DNA of 64,000 bases from contig NC_066884.1 of the NCBI RefSeq assembly GCF_022985175.1, positions 15,794,203 through 15,858,202 on the forward strand. The letters are read 5' to 3'. The notes below the pieces were generated by a model that made no database searches, was not told the DNA's origin, and saw only the letters and a program-made list of their open reading frames with translations. The stretch's first letter is position 1; each line of letters starts with the position of its first letter. This DNA is from Labeo rohita (Eukaryota; Chordata; Actinopteri; Cypriniformes; Cyprinidae). Below, piece by piece: positions 43,240 to 56,005 of the stretch. The translations under genes were made by a program, and so were the position numbers.

Positions 43240-45045
43240 ATGCTGATATGCAGGCGTTTCAATGACCGTTTGGAATAATAGTATAATTCACTCAATCAAT
43301 TCGTTCAAAACACAGATTCATTCAGGAATGAAACAAGTGAGTGTATACATAATGAGTCACTGAATCATTCACACTGAAGATTTTTTCCAAAAAAAATATT
43401 AATTCAGGAACAAAAATCATTGTGAGTGAGTCATGAAATTACTCTGTCAACTGATACATTCAAACCACATAAAATAATTCACTTGAAAAGCAGTGTTCAG
43501 AACAATGATTCATTCAGGAATTAAACAAGTGATTGTTTATATGTAAATCAAACATCACTCAACATTTAGGAACAAAACTGTCTTTATGAGTGAGTTATGG
43601 AATCATTCATTCAACCAATTCATTCAAAACACAGATTCATTTAGGAATGAAACAAGTGACTGTCTATGTGTGAATCACTGAATCATTCACACAATTGATG
43701 TTTTCAAAGAAAATATTCATTCAGGAACAAAAGTTATTATGAGTGAGTCATAGAATTATTCAACCGACCGATACATTCAAACCACATACAGTAGAATTAT
43801 TCACTCGCAATGATTCATTAAGGAATGAAACAAGTGATTGTCTATATTATATGTGAATCGTGAATTATTCACTCGCAATGATTCATTAAGGAATGAAACA
43901 AGTGATTGTCTATATTATATGTGAATCGTGAATTATTCACTTAACAGATTTGCTGAAAAACTTTTCATTTAGGAATGAGTTTTATGAGTGAGTTATGGAA
44001 TCATTCACTCAACCAATTCGTTCAAAACAGATTCATTCAGGACTGAAACAAGGGACTGTCTATGTGTGAATCACTAAAAGTTTTTTTTTTTTTTTTTAAA
44101 TTAATTCAGGAACGAATGTCGTTATGAGTAAGTCGTGGAATTATTCAATCAACCAATACATTAAAAATGCATAGAATTATTCACTCGCAATAATTCATTC
44201 AGGAACAAAACAAGTGAGTGTCTATATTATATGTTAATTTGTGAATCATTCACTCAACAGATTTGTTCAAAACACAGATTCATTCAGGAACGAAACAACT
44301 GACTATCTATGTGTGAATCACTGAATCATTCACACAATAGATTTGTTTAAAAAAATAATAATTCAGGAACCAAAGTCGATATGAGTGAGTCACGGAATTA
44401 CTCAATCAACAGATACATTCAAAACACATAGAATTATTCACTTGCAATGATTCATCCAGGAACGAAACAAGTGAGTGTCTATATCATATGTTCATTTGTG
44501 AATAATTAACTCAACAGATTTGTTGAAAAACTTTTGGCATTGTCGGCAGGATGGAATAACACGGTGCTGTTCCTCCAGGAACAAAACAAGTGAGTGTCTA
44601 TATCATATGTTAATTTGTGAATGATTAACTCAACATTGACAAATTAACATATGATATGATTACTCATTTAGGAATGAGTTATGGAATCATTCACTCAACC
44701 GATTCGTTCAAAATACAGATTCATTCAGGAATGAAACTAGTGGCTGTCTAAATGTGTATCACTGAATCATTCACGCAATAGATTTTTTCAAAAATATATT
44801 AATCGAGGAACGAAAGTCATTATGAGTGAGTTTTGAAATCGTTCACTCAACCAATTTGTTCAAAACACAGATTCATTCAGGAATGAACCAAATGACTGTC
44901 TATATGTGAATCACTGAAACATTCACACAATAGATTGTTTAAAAAAAAATAATAATAATAAAAAAAATTGTCGTTAGGAGTGAGTCATGGAATTATTCAA
45001 ACAATACATTGAAAACACTGAATTATTCACTCAAACAGATACATT
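43240..45045. repeat. Degenerate minisatellite of 'attcattcaggaa' units
   Basis: Units combine 'gattcattcaggaatgaaac', 'aagtgactgtctatgtgtg', 'aatcactgaatcattcac' and 'gagtgagttatggaatcatt'. Spacing of the same landmark is roughly 160-180 bp, with many half-units. A perfect local duplication of about 60 bp occurs at 43806-43935. The array abuts the element starting at 45052. A short inverted relative is present at 57.25-57.52 kb. Confidence 0.8.
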
Positions 45046-45051
45046 TCAAAA

Positions 45052-47090
<2,039 letters not shown>

Positions 47091-47739
47091 CATTTAGTAA
47101 CGCCATTCTTTTAGGAACCACTACGCTGTGTTTTACTCACAAATTAGTTGATTCTGCATTGACTTTGTTCTCAGAACATATTGTGTATAAAATATAACTT
47201 ACTAATTAAACTGCATGTTGAACAGTTGTTAAAGGAATATCCCTGCATATTTAATAGATGCAATATCATAAAATCTGCTTGATAAATTCATCCTGGTGTT
47301 GGTATACCACTCAAACCTTGTCCTATTAGGAAATCAAATGTAAGGAAAAGAAATTGCAGTAGCACTGAAATGGTTCTGCCATGTGTAAATGAGGGACATA
47401 AGCTTCTTTTTTTTTTCTCTGTGTAACCCTCTAATTAACACATCCTTTTTTTTAAAACCCCTCAAACCCGAACACTGCCCTTGGAGGAGCATCCACTCTA
47501 ATAGCTTATTAGTTGGGTTCCTGGTCTGTTTCCTTGTTATCGGCGAAAATGTATGAGCAAAATCAATTCTCTTACAAACATCCCGCAACCCTCTCTGCGC
47601 CTTTCTCTCGCTCTCCTTTTCTCATTTCCTTTCTCCCTCACCTTCATTCGCTCGCTCTCGGTTTGCCAAACACGCCCGCCAACAACGGCCACCGTCAATA
47701 AAACATAATGCTTCTGTATTCTTCGCTGATGGCCTGATC
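47091..47739. other. Non-genic interval
   Basis: No gene is supported. Overlapping 62-84-codon frames at 47334-47761 on both strands stem from a pyrimidine-rich stretch (47590-47660). Confidence 0.45.
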
Positions 47740-48300
47740 TTTGCTTTAAAAATGGATCCATTAAGAGAGAATGCTATCTCTCTTGTCCTTTCAAGTGATT
47801 CTGCATATTCATTATGGAAACGCCACGAGCACTAACAGTGCCAAGTTAAACGTGACCCTGGGCCAATTACGCCTGTCCCACAAATACAATTACAGATACT
47901 GTCATTCAGGCCGAATCCCTATTATTACCGGGCCAAGCGCTAACAGCACGTGCAGTCGCGGGGACCGGCGGAGGCTATACTACCGCAATATTAAGCGCTG
48001 TGATACAGTAAGTTGTTATCCGGGCTGAGCTCGCTGAGAATATCTGAGCTTTCTGAGAGATCTCTGACAGAGACAACAGAGCGAAGCAGCATCCTAATTT
48101 AGCATCATTTCTCTGCGGTGGCTTTGCGGCAGCAGGGGAGCCTGTCATAGGCAGCCCGGTGTGACAGGTGAATATTGGGCTGAGCTTCCAGCTGTCTGCC
48201 TTTATTCTGTTACCTTGGGAGACAAAAGCCATCACAACACGTGTGCGGCAAAGCGCCTGCCCAATCAGAGCCACGCGGAGAGGGAAGAGGAGGGAGGAGG
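47740..48300. promoter_or_regulatory. Candidate conserved non-coding block
   Basis: This is among the most complex repeat-free stretches of the window, with 'gcatattcattatgg', 'ccaattacgcctgtcccac', 'acaaatacaattacagat' and 'ccctattattaccgggcc'. GC content is well above the surroundings. The frames at 47771-48028 and 47975-48274 oppose each other and lack domains. A developmental enhancer is my inference. Confidence 0.35.
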
Positions 48301-49519
48301 AGAGGAGAGGCGAGTGATGGCTACACTCAGCCTGCAGTCTGAGAGAAGGCTTTTTTCTCTTTGCCTGTTTCCCTGCTGGTCAAACTTCTTTTTCAAATGC
48401 GTGCTTGCCTGCGATCAGTTAACTATGCATGAGCAGAGCAGAGGACAGACGGGTTACCGCAGACACAACCAGAGGGGGTTTGTTAGGGGGCTGTGATGAG
48501 GGAGAGACAGAATAAATCAGACCTTAGTGGGCGAATACACAGTCGAATGCAGTCACCTCACTGAAAAGAGGCTGTTTAATGGGTGTGCGCCTAGTCGGCT
48601 GTACTGTACAGTGCTTTTACCAATACATATGATTTCAGAAACAGAAAATGGTGCTTTAGCACCCTATGTGAGCGTTCCAAAGCCAGCTGTGGCAAAGAAA
48701 AACTAAGGTAGGAGAAGAAATGGTAAGATTTAGAAAAATTAAAAACTATATATAAAAAGAAATTCATGCTTACATAATTAATTATTTAATTAATTGAATT
48801 AATTAATTCATACATTAACATTGATCAAAAATGACAGTAAAACCAGGCAAGATGTTATTCTTTTTGCCCAGCAAGTAGCTAGATGCTTGACACCATGAAT
48901 GCTTTCTTTTGACTGACTCAGCTTTGAGCATGGTATCAATATTTAAACCAAACTAAAGAGTTTCAAGCACTTTCAAAGAAAAAAAGCTTGAAAGAGACAT
49001 TGATTTTCTCAATTCAGATAAAACAGAGAACATTATTTTGGTAACTGGATGTTTTGATTACATCACAGGTGGTACATGGGCTAAAAAGTTTAAGAACCAC
49101 TACTTTAAAATTCAGTTTTATGTTGAAGGTCATGGTCAGTGAAGGTTGCTGTCTGACAAATACAGACTGTAGTTGGCAGCACACAGATGACGTGTAAGTG
49201 TGAAATATGGAGCTGGACTAGCTGAAACCTAGCTGATTTAGTCTTAGTTGAGTTACAGTACATGTAAACACAATGTGCAATATTAAACAGCAAGTACAGT
49301 GATGGATTATATCTATTTAAATGAACCTAAAGTACATATTTAATCATTTATTCCATATTTACTGTGATCAGGAGAGTAAAAATTGAATGGCCCCAATAGG
49401 CTATATATCACTAAACAAAATGAGTGTGCTACAGAATACAGCTGGCAGTTTCTCAGAGACCCGTTGGAGTGTCAGTGTCATGTTATGTTCAGGCCTGTTC
49501 TTACGGCTATGTGTGTGTA
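48301..49519. other. Non-genic interval
   Basis: A GA-rich run (48277-48312) and an 'attaatt' palindromic stretch (48774-48806) are the only notable features. No gene or transposon is recognised. Confidence 0.45.
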
Positions 49520-49990
49520 TGTGTATGTATAAAGCGCTTGCAGACAACAAATGACATAAATCAGTTTAGGAGGAAATGTCATTCAGCATCACTAATCCGA
49601 TTGTTTGTCCTGGTAATGCGATTGTTCTGCCGTTTCATTTGATCAGCTGCAACAGATTTAAAATCCCTCGCTCATCCTCAACCAGTATGTTTTATCATTT
49701 GTCTCTTCCATTTATTTGTACAGTACGGCGGACAGGCATATTGACTGCATGACAGATATATCGTCCAGGTTAAATGGTTTACGTTTGTGCATTTTGTGTT
49801 ACTTATTGTAATCACAGCGGGATTATGAGGACAGTGTGATCTGGCTGCGCCTTCACAATTACTGAATGCGAGAAGCACTAAATATATTTTGGGATAAAAA
49901 TGTCAATGCCCATCGTGCTGGAATGACATTATCATCAGTCGTGCAACAGTGCGATTGCATTGACAGCTTTCATCTAAAAAATAAAACATC
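49520..49990. promoter_or_regulatory. Candidate conserved non-coding block
   Basis: Repeat-free, with 'catcactaatccgattgttt', 'cttattgtaatcacagcggg' and 'tcacaattactgaatgcg'. TAATCC/TAATCA-type homeodomain words and CAATTA are frequent. There is no coding frame with a domain. The regulatory role is inferred only. Confidence 0.3.
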
Positions 49991-50329
49991 TTTATAAACG
50001 TAATATTGACATGGCTTCACAAGGTGCTGAGCAGATTTACCCTATAGCCTGAACTCATTAGTATTTATAGGTATTCATACTTATCGACAGAAGTATCCAC
50101 AGGTTTGTTTGCACAGCTTGCCAGTGCTGGCAATACCAAGCTCTGATGTGATTCCCCAAAAATGCAAGTGTATATATTTATTGTATATAGTGCATATATT
50201 TATTAAAAGTGTTTTCTTTAGAAGTCTTTTTTTATAGTTGACTATCAAGACACATTTGGTCATTCAGTGGCTTTTCTGAGGTAAATATAGGTAAAGTTCC
50301 ATGATAAAAGCCTATTGTTTACAACTATT
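49991..50329. other. Non-genic spacer
   Basis: AT-rich, no gene or repeat assigned. A 60-codon minus-strand frame (50081-50263) is unsupported. Confidence 0.4.
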
Positions 50330-50580
50330 TTATTGACGTCTTTCTGTGGTTTCCACTTGAATTGAAGTGAATCTGTCACGGCACATGAAAAAGTGTCAAA
50401 ACTGTATTCACTGTTTGAGTTTTTAAATACAACAGAAAGGATTTGAAAGCCGACACTTTGTTTTGTATCAGAAGTAACAGAGCACAAAGCTTTACTGTGA
50501 TTATTTGATGGAAGGTGTGCTACAAATAACATTCGTTCATGCATCAACTGAAAACAACATGGACTAAAAGATCAATTCTT
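50330..50580 (+). repeat. Dispersed repeat with zinc-finger-like reading frame, copy 2
   Basis: It aligns with 18940-19210. The LSRH peptide is read at about 50373. Downstream, 'cactttgttttgtatcagaa' and 'gcatcaactgaaaacaacat' match copy 1 in order. It directly precedes fold-back copy 2, whereas copy 1 lies just after fold-back copy 1, so the two repeats keep company in both places. Confidence 0.6.
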
Positions 50581-50589
50581 GGGATTTAC

Positions 50590-52007
50590 AGTTCACTTCC
50601 AGAATAAAAATTTCCTGATAATTTACTTATCTCCATGTCATCGAAGATGTTCTTTCTTTTTTCATTCGAAAAGAAATTAAGGTTTTTGGAGAAAACATTT
50701 CAGGATTTTTCTCAATAGTGGACTTCAAAGTGCTCCACACTATCTTTTCTAGTGAAGCAATCTGTCATTTAAAAAAAAAAAAAAAAAAAGTATATACTTT
50801 TTAACCATCTTGCACTAGCTTGACTTAGTCATTTGAAGCATTACGTAGTCGCACTGAGAAGGTCATGTGTGACGTAGGCGGAAGTCCCGACCCAGTGTTT
50901 ACAAAGTGAACATGCAAAGGAAGTCAAACAAACTTTACAAAAAAAGGTAAAACAACAAGGTCGGATGATTTTGAAATTGGAGGAGAAAATGAGATTGGGT
51001 TTGTCTACCTTACCCTACCTTTTTAAACCGAAGTACACAGATGAAGAACTAACCACACATGACCTTTCCAGCATAAGCGTAATGCGCAAAGTCGTAGACG
51101 CACATTGCACACTGTAAAAAAAATCCATAAAATTTTCGGTAAAAAAACGGCAGCTGCGGTTGCCATAATTTTATGTTTACATAATGTTTTGCCATTTTAA
51201 ATAACATTTACATTTAGATACCATAATTTTATTAACTGATATAATGTTAATGTACCAACCTGTTAAATACAATGATAACCAACAAAAGCAAGTGGTGATG
51301 AGAAGGTCACATGATGAATCAAAGCCCATCACAAGCTGTTTTTAAAGACTAACATATATAGAAGGTGCTCAGTGTCACCTTCACACAGTTCACACAAACA
51401 CTAAACACCACCATGGTAACATACATTAACCTGACAAAATGCAATAAACATTAATTTAACAACATTAGATGTAACATATAACCCTAAAGTACAAAACTGA
51501 TAAGAAAGAAGAAGAAACAATTATTGTATCAAAAAAACATTACATTTAAAAAAATGTAACATAGGGAATTATGGGAATGTCAATTTACGGTTATTCTTTT
51601 CCCACTTCTGAAAACGGTATACTACCGTAAAACTACATGCAATGTCTAATACAGTTTTTCACCGTATATAGTAGGGGAACTTACCGTTAACCATTTAACA
51701 GGTTTTTACTGTAGTATTTTTACAGTACAGAGCTAGTGCAAGACAAGCATTTGTGGTTAAAAAGTATATAAATTTTGCTAGATAAGGCCCACGTTCCTTG
51801 GTTAGGATCGTGTAGAGCCCTTCGACGCTACATTGAAACTGCAATTTGGACCTTCAGCCTGCTGATCCCCATTAAAGTCCACTATATGAAGAAAAATCCT
51901 GGAATGTTTTCCTCAAAAACCTTTTTTTTTTTCGACTGAAGAAAGAAAGGCACGAACATCTTGGATGACATGGGGGTGAGTAAATTATCAGGAAATTTTT
52001 ATTCTGG
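50590..52007. mobile_element. Fold-back DNA element, copy 2, with a nested insertion
   Basis: The left end 'acttccagaataaaaatttc' pairs with the right end 'gaaatttttattctggaaat'. The arms share 'gttctttcttt', 'ggagaaaacatttcaggatt' and 'atagtggacttcaa' with copy 1. The inner part shares 'ccgacccagtgtttacaaag' with copy 3 (61.2 kb). A separate element at 51111-51726 interrupts it. Copy 3 shows the uninterrupted arrangement around 'cagagctagtgcaaga'. Confidence 0.85.
51111..51726. mobile_element. MITE with ACTGTAAAAA ends, nested in the fold-back element
   Basis: The left end is 'actgtaaaaaaaatccataa' and the right end 'tagtatttttacagt', giving a short inverted repeat ACTGTAAAAA. The interior contains 'ttttcggtaaaaaaacgg', 'ctaccgtaaaactaca' and 'ttaccgttaacca' words typical of this MITE style. 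It is 616 bp and non-coding. The flanking sequence resumes the fold-back element ('agctagtgcaag'). Confidence 0.75.
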
Positions 52008-52016
52008 AAATGACTA

Positions 52017-53118
52017 CCTGGTCTCATGACAAAAACGTACCTGGAGGCACTTCACGAGACACGAAATACGTACCAGTAAGTACATATCTCTGCAGTTTCC
52101 AAAAGAAATGAACACTAGAGGCAGTGAAACTCAGACACCTTTTATTTCTTTTCACACAAAGCATGATTTACAGAGTTTCATTAAGCGTCATTTTTGAACA
52201 ATTACTTAAAGAATATTGTATTATGACTTAAAAACAATTTTAATATGCTGGAAGATTTTAAAACAGATGCTTTTAAATGTTAGCATGACATATCCAGCTT
52301 CATATTTCTGGGTTTTCATAATCGGTAGGTTTGTTCGGTAGCTTATGCAGTACGGAGATGAACTTGAGAGGTGAAGAGCTCCGGTTTGAATCCCATGTAA
52401 CTACGGTTCAACAAAACAGTTCAAATCTGCACCAAAGGAAGATTCAAATGGCACGCTTGTATCAACAAATTATATCATTATATATATCGTATATCATCGT
52501 TTTTATATCATTTGTTAACACTGTTGGGTAGGTTTAGGGTTGGGTTTGGTGTAGGGCATATTTTCAACACGATAGAGCATTAACTTTTAGCGACAGTCCC
52601 CGGGTATTTGAACTCTGAACCGCCGCAATAGGTATCTGAAGCAACGTCATAAAAACACAGCAATACGTACCTATATCAATGTAATAAAAACGTGGCAAAG
52701 TTCACGCACTGAACCAGTGTGTTAACGCCACTCAGTGGACATTTCTTTTTGAAACTGCCGCGAAACGCGCAGCAAGGTTGTAACACGCAGAGTCAGGGTT
52801 AGTTATAATAGCTCGTCTAACTCAAGTTGCAGCAGAAATCAGCCAAACCGCACACAGGTCGCATTCCACATCTCAAGCTTTATTCTCCCGGCAACAGCGT
52901 TACTTATTAAAAGAAGACAAGCTAAATGAGCAACAGAAATTAAAATTAAAACCATCGAACCCGCACACGGTACTCGTGTGATATGCGGCTGCAAACTGTT
53001 CACAGAATGGCGCTCTGCTCTTAAAGGAGCCACAACATTTTCACTAGTTACAAGGTACGTAAAAACGGTGCTGCAAAAAAGTACCCAAAGGTACATATTT
53101 TTATGAGACTGGGTTGGG
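52017..53118 (+). mobile_element. DNA element with 'tggtctcatgac' ends and clear target duplication, 1,102 bp
   Basis: The direct repeat AAATGACTA flanks it at 52008-52016 and 53119-53127 (the match extends by GG). The left end is CCTGGTCTCATGAC and the right end is the complement of CCCAACCCAGTCTCAT. The subterminal words 'aacgtacctggaggcac' and 'tttttacgtaccttg' (the latter inverted) also pair. The centre includes a tRNA-like module and 'gtaggtttagggttgggttt', both shared with 39.89-40.27 kb. A duplication of 9 bp would suit a hAT- or Mutator-like mechanism; the class is not settled. Confidence 0.8.
52330..52410 (+). repeat. tRNA-like module within the 52-kb element
   Basis: 'ggtagcttatgcagta' resembles a Pol III A-box region and 'ccggtttgaatcccat' a B-box/T-arm, about 45 bases apart. 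The homologous stretch at 40190-40262 (minus strand) keeps both boxes. No complete cloverleaf can be drawn, so it is not a tRNA gene. Confidence 0.5.
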
Positions 53119-53262
53119 AAATGACTAATTCTATAAGAAACGGTTAATCAAAATTAGAAGTGAATTTGAAAAAATGAGAAATCTATATTTTTAACCCTAA
53201 AAAAATCCTGAATATATATATTTGTATGCTTACATTTTACAATCAAGTTGCTGTATCATAAG

Positions 53263-53983
53263 CAGTGTTGGGGGTAACGCATTACAAGTAACGCGAGTTA
53301 CGTAATATTATTACTTTTTCAAGTAACTAGTAAAGTAATGCATTACTTTTTAATTGACAAGAAAATATCTGTTACTTTTTTTTAAATAAGTAACACCAGT
53401 TACTTTCCTCCCCATTAATTGATTAAAAGCTCTCCTTTCCCCATGTTGAGAGAAATCGGGAGTAAGATGTTAGTTCTAGAATAAATGTGAACATGTATTA
53501 ATTCATCTCACAAAAACAGATTCAGTATTCCTCAAAATAAATAAAAACAGTGAAATTCAACTCAGAATATGATGCAAACCTGCAATCATTAAATATGTTC
53601 AATAATGCAAATATCCTTTATGCATTTAATCCCATTTTATTATCCGATGTCTTAGCTGCCGACCTCAGATGATCCAATTCATCCGCACTAATAAGCAAAA
53701 AATACTCAAGATAATCTAACTTTTGTTTTCCTTTTATTTATTGCTGAAGAGACATAGATGTGAATTTACTTTTCTCAAAGCCTGAGGCTTTTGGTGTGAA
53801 AAGGCCTTTGCATTTGCCAAAAATAGAACTTTTTATATTAAAAACAAACAAGCTAGCCCTGCCCAGATTTAAAAAGTAACGCAATACTTTACATAAAAAG
53901 TAACTAACGTAATTAGTCACTTTTTTAGGGAGTAACTCAATATTGTAATGCATTACTTTTAAAAGTAACTTTTCCCAACACTG
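53263..53983. mobile_element. hAT-type MITE, CAGTGTTGGG ends, 721 bp
   Basis: The terminal inverted repeats are CAGTGTTGGG / CCCAACACTG. A perfect 8-bp target duplication, ATCATAAG, lies at 53255-53262 and 53984-53991, which is diagnostic of hAT. The subterminal regions are rich in 'gtaacgcattac' and 'aagtaact' words in both orientations. The 109-codon minus-strand frame at 53738-54067 runs across the element end and is not a gene. Confidence 0.95.
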
Positions 53984-54009
53984 ATCATAAGGCTTCTGAA
54001 GAACTGAAA

Positions 54010-54366
54010 TATGTGACCCTGGACCACAAAACCAGTCATAAAGGTCCATTTTGAATAAACTGAACAAATAAGCTTTCCACTGATGTATGGTTTGTTAGGA
54101 TAGGATAATATTTGGCTGAGATGCAACTATTTGAAAATCTGGAATCTGGGGTAGAAAAAAATCAAAATATAGAGAAAATCACCATTAAAGTTGTCCAAAT
54201 GAAGTTCTTAGCAATGCATATTACCAATCCAAAAAATTAAGTTTTAATATATTAACGGTAGGAAATTTACAAAATATATATTTTTTGACCCATACAATGC
54301 TTTTCGGCTACTGCTACAAATATACCCGTGCTACTTATGACTGATTTTGTAGTCCAGGGTCACATA
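54010..54366. mobile_element. MITE with 'tatgtgaccctgga' ends, uninterrupted copy
   Basis: The left end 'tatgtgaccctggaccacaa' and right end 'gtagtccagggtcacata' are inverted repeats. The interior ('caactatttgaaaatctgga', 'gaagttcttagcaatgcat') matches 12004-12290 in order. It provides the empty-site reference for the insertion in the 12-kb copy. Confidence 0.9.
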
Positions 54367-54759
54367 TAACGGTTATGAATGCTTGATGGTGCATTTTACC
54401 CACAGCTGTCCCACAGCAAACAAAATAAAACTTACATGATTAAATGAATTTTCATTCATTTTAAAGTTAGGCTTGTGTAAGGCATCAGAAGTCAAACTGA
54501 ACAGAATGAAATTCATGCAGTAGTTAATAAATGCAATAGCACTGAACATATTTACTCTCATTGATTAAATGCAATAAAATCTAACTATTAATATTAGTGA
54601 ATTCAATAATACATGAACCTAAAAGGATTCAGAAACATATGAATATGTCTCAAAAATTCTTCATACATAATACACATGCATTTTAGACACTGTCAATAAA
54701 ATAATAATGCAGAAACACAGTTTCTGGAAAACTGTAGGTGTCGGTGCAAATTACTGCTG
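54367..54759. other. Non-genic spacer
   Basis: AT-rich. The 62-codon minus-strand frame (54373-54561) is unsupported, and nothing else is recognised. Confidence 0.45.
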
Positions 54760-55440
54760 GAGAGGCATGAGCTGGTCTTGGGGGGTATATTGCCCCTGGT
54801 TCTCATTGATTTGACCATGCTGATAAGCTTGACTAATTGCCTCTCATTTTTATAACTGAAGTTCACCCGAGTTCAGTCCTGCAGTGGTGATTACCAGGTA
54901 CAGAAGTCATAACTGTGTTGAATATGATTATTGATTTACAGCAGTTTGTTTGGAAATAAAGGGATTTAATAGGGCCTTTATGAAAGAGGTTAATGCAGAA
55001 CTTCACTGAGCACATACAATCAACCCTCTAAAGACAATTCATGCCACAATGAAGCTAAATGGATTCAGTATGTTTACCTATACTAGGCGCTCATTAGCAT
55101 TTACTCAATTCGCTCATTCTGTTTCATCTGATACAATAAAGTGTTAAAAAAAAGCTAATTTCACAACAAGGGTCCCACGAGTGCGCCTCTACCACAGCCC
55201 GTAAAGGGAACTGTTGTGGAGAAAGGAAACAACAACACAAAATTGATTATGGCTAATTACAGCAAAAACCCTCATATTGTCTCTACGCAAATGTTGGCTC
55301 TAAAGAGGCCCCCATACAACATCATGACAATATGCTTCAGATTATTCAGTAATTATGGTACATTTCGTCATTATTTCTCAATTCGGAGAAGACAAGGGAG
55401 GCCAAGCGTTCTTGATGAAGTCTAATAGAGAGCTCTGGGG
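54760..55440. promoter_or_regulatory. Candidate conserved non-coding block
   Basis: A long repeat-free stretch dense in homeodomain/PBX-like words ('attgattatggctaattaca', 'cttgactaattgcctctc', 'gatttacagcagtttgttt', 'gcattagctaat'-like sites). No coding domain lies in the 69-codon frame at 55216-55425. It is one of the better enhancer candidates here; conservation is untested. Confidence 0.35.
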
Positions 55441-55699
55441 CAGAGTGACTGTTAAACTACATTATGAAAGGTGATTTGAACTGAAATGATTTGCGCTAGT
55501 TAATGGTAAAAATGCTAAATATGGGTCATGTATTTTACTCATGCTTTTTGTTCTATTATTTCATTCAAAAACACATAAAAATGCAAGTAACAGCATACAC
55601 TTCTTCCATGCAGGATTATTATAGTGAACTATACTTAAAACTAAAACCAAAAAGATCATTTTTTATAAATATATATTAGCTCACGCATACATTGTGTGG

Positions 55700-56005
55700 C
55701 AAAGACGGACACGGAAGATAAGAAATTGGTGAATGAACTCGTTCTTTTTGTTTTCTTTGCACACAAAAAGTATTCTCGTAGCTTCATAAAATTACTGATG
55801 TTACATGGACTATTTAAGTGATGTCCTTACTACCTTCTGGTCCTTGAATGTGGTAATTACTGTATAGGAAAGGTCAGAAAGCTGTCGGATTTCATCAAAA
55901 ATATCTCAATTTGTGTTCTGAAGATGAGCTAAGGTCTCATGGGTTTGGAACGACATGAGGGTGAGTAATTAATGACAGAATTTTCATTTTGGGGTGAACT
56001 ATCAC
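55700..56005. mobile_element. Single arm of the 'ctcaccctcatgtcgtt' element family
   Basis: It reads 'ttctttgcacacaaaaagta', 'tcgtagcttcataaaatta', 'ggaacgacatgagggtgag' in the same order as the right arm at 34.08-34.31 kb. The matching left arm is absent, so this is a truncated copy. Confidence 0.8.
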
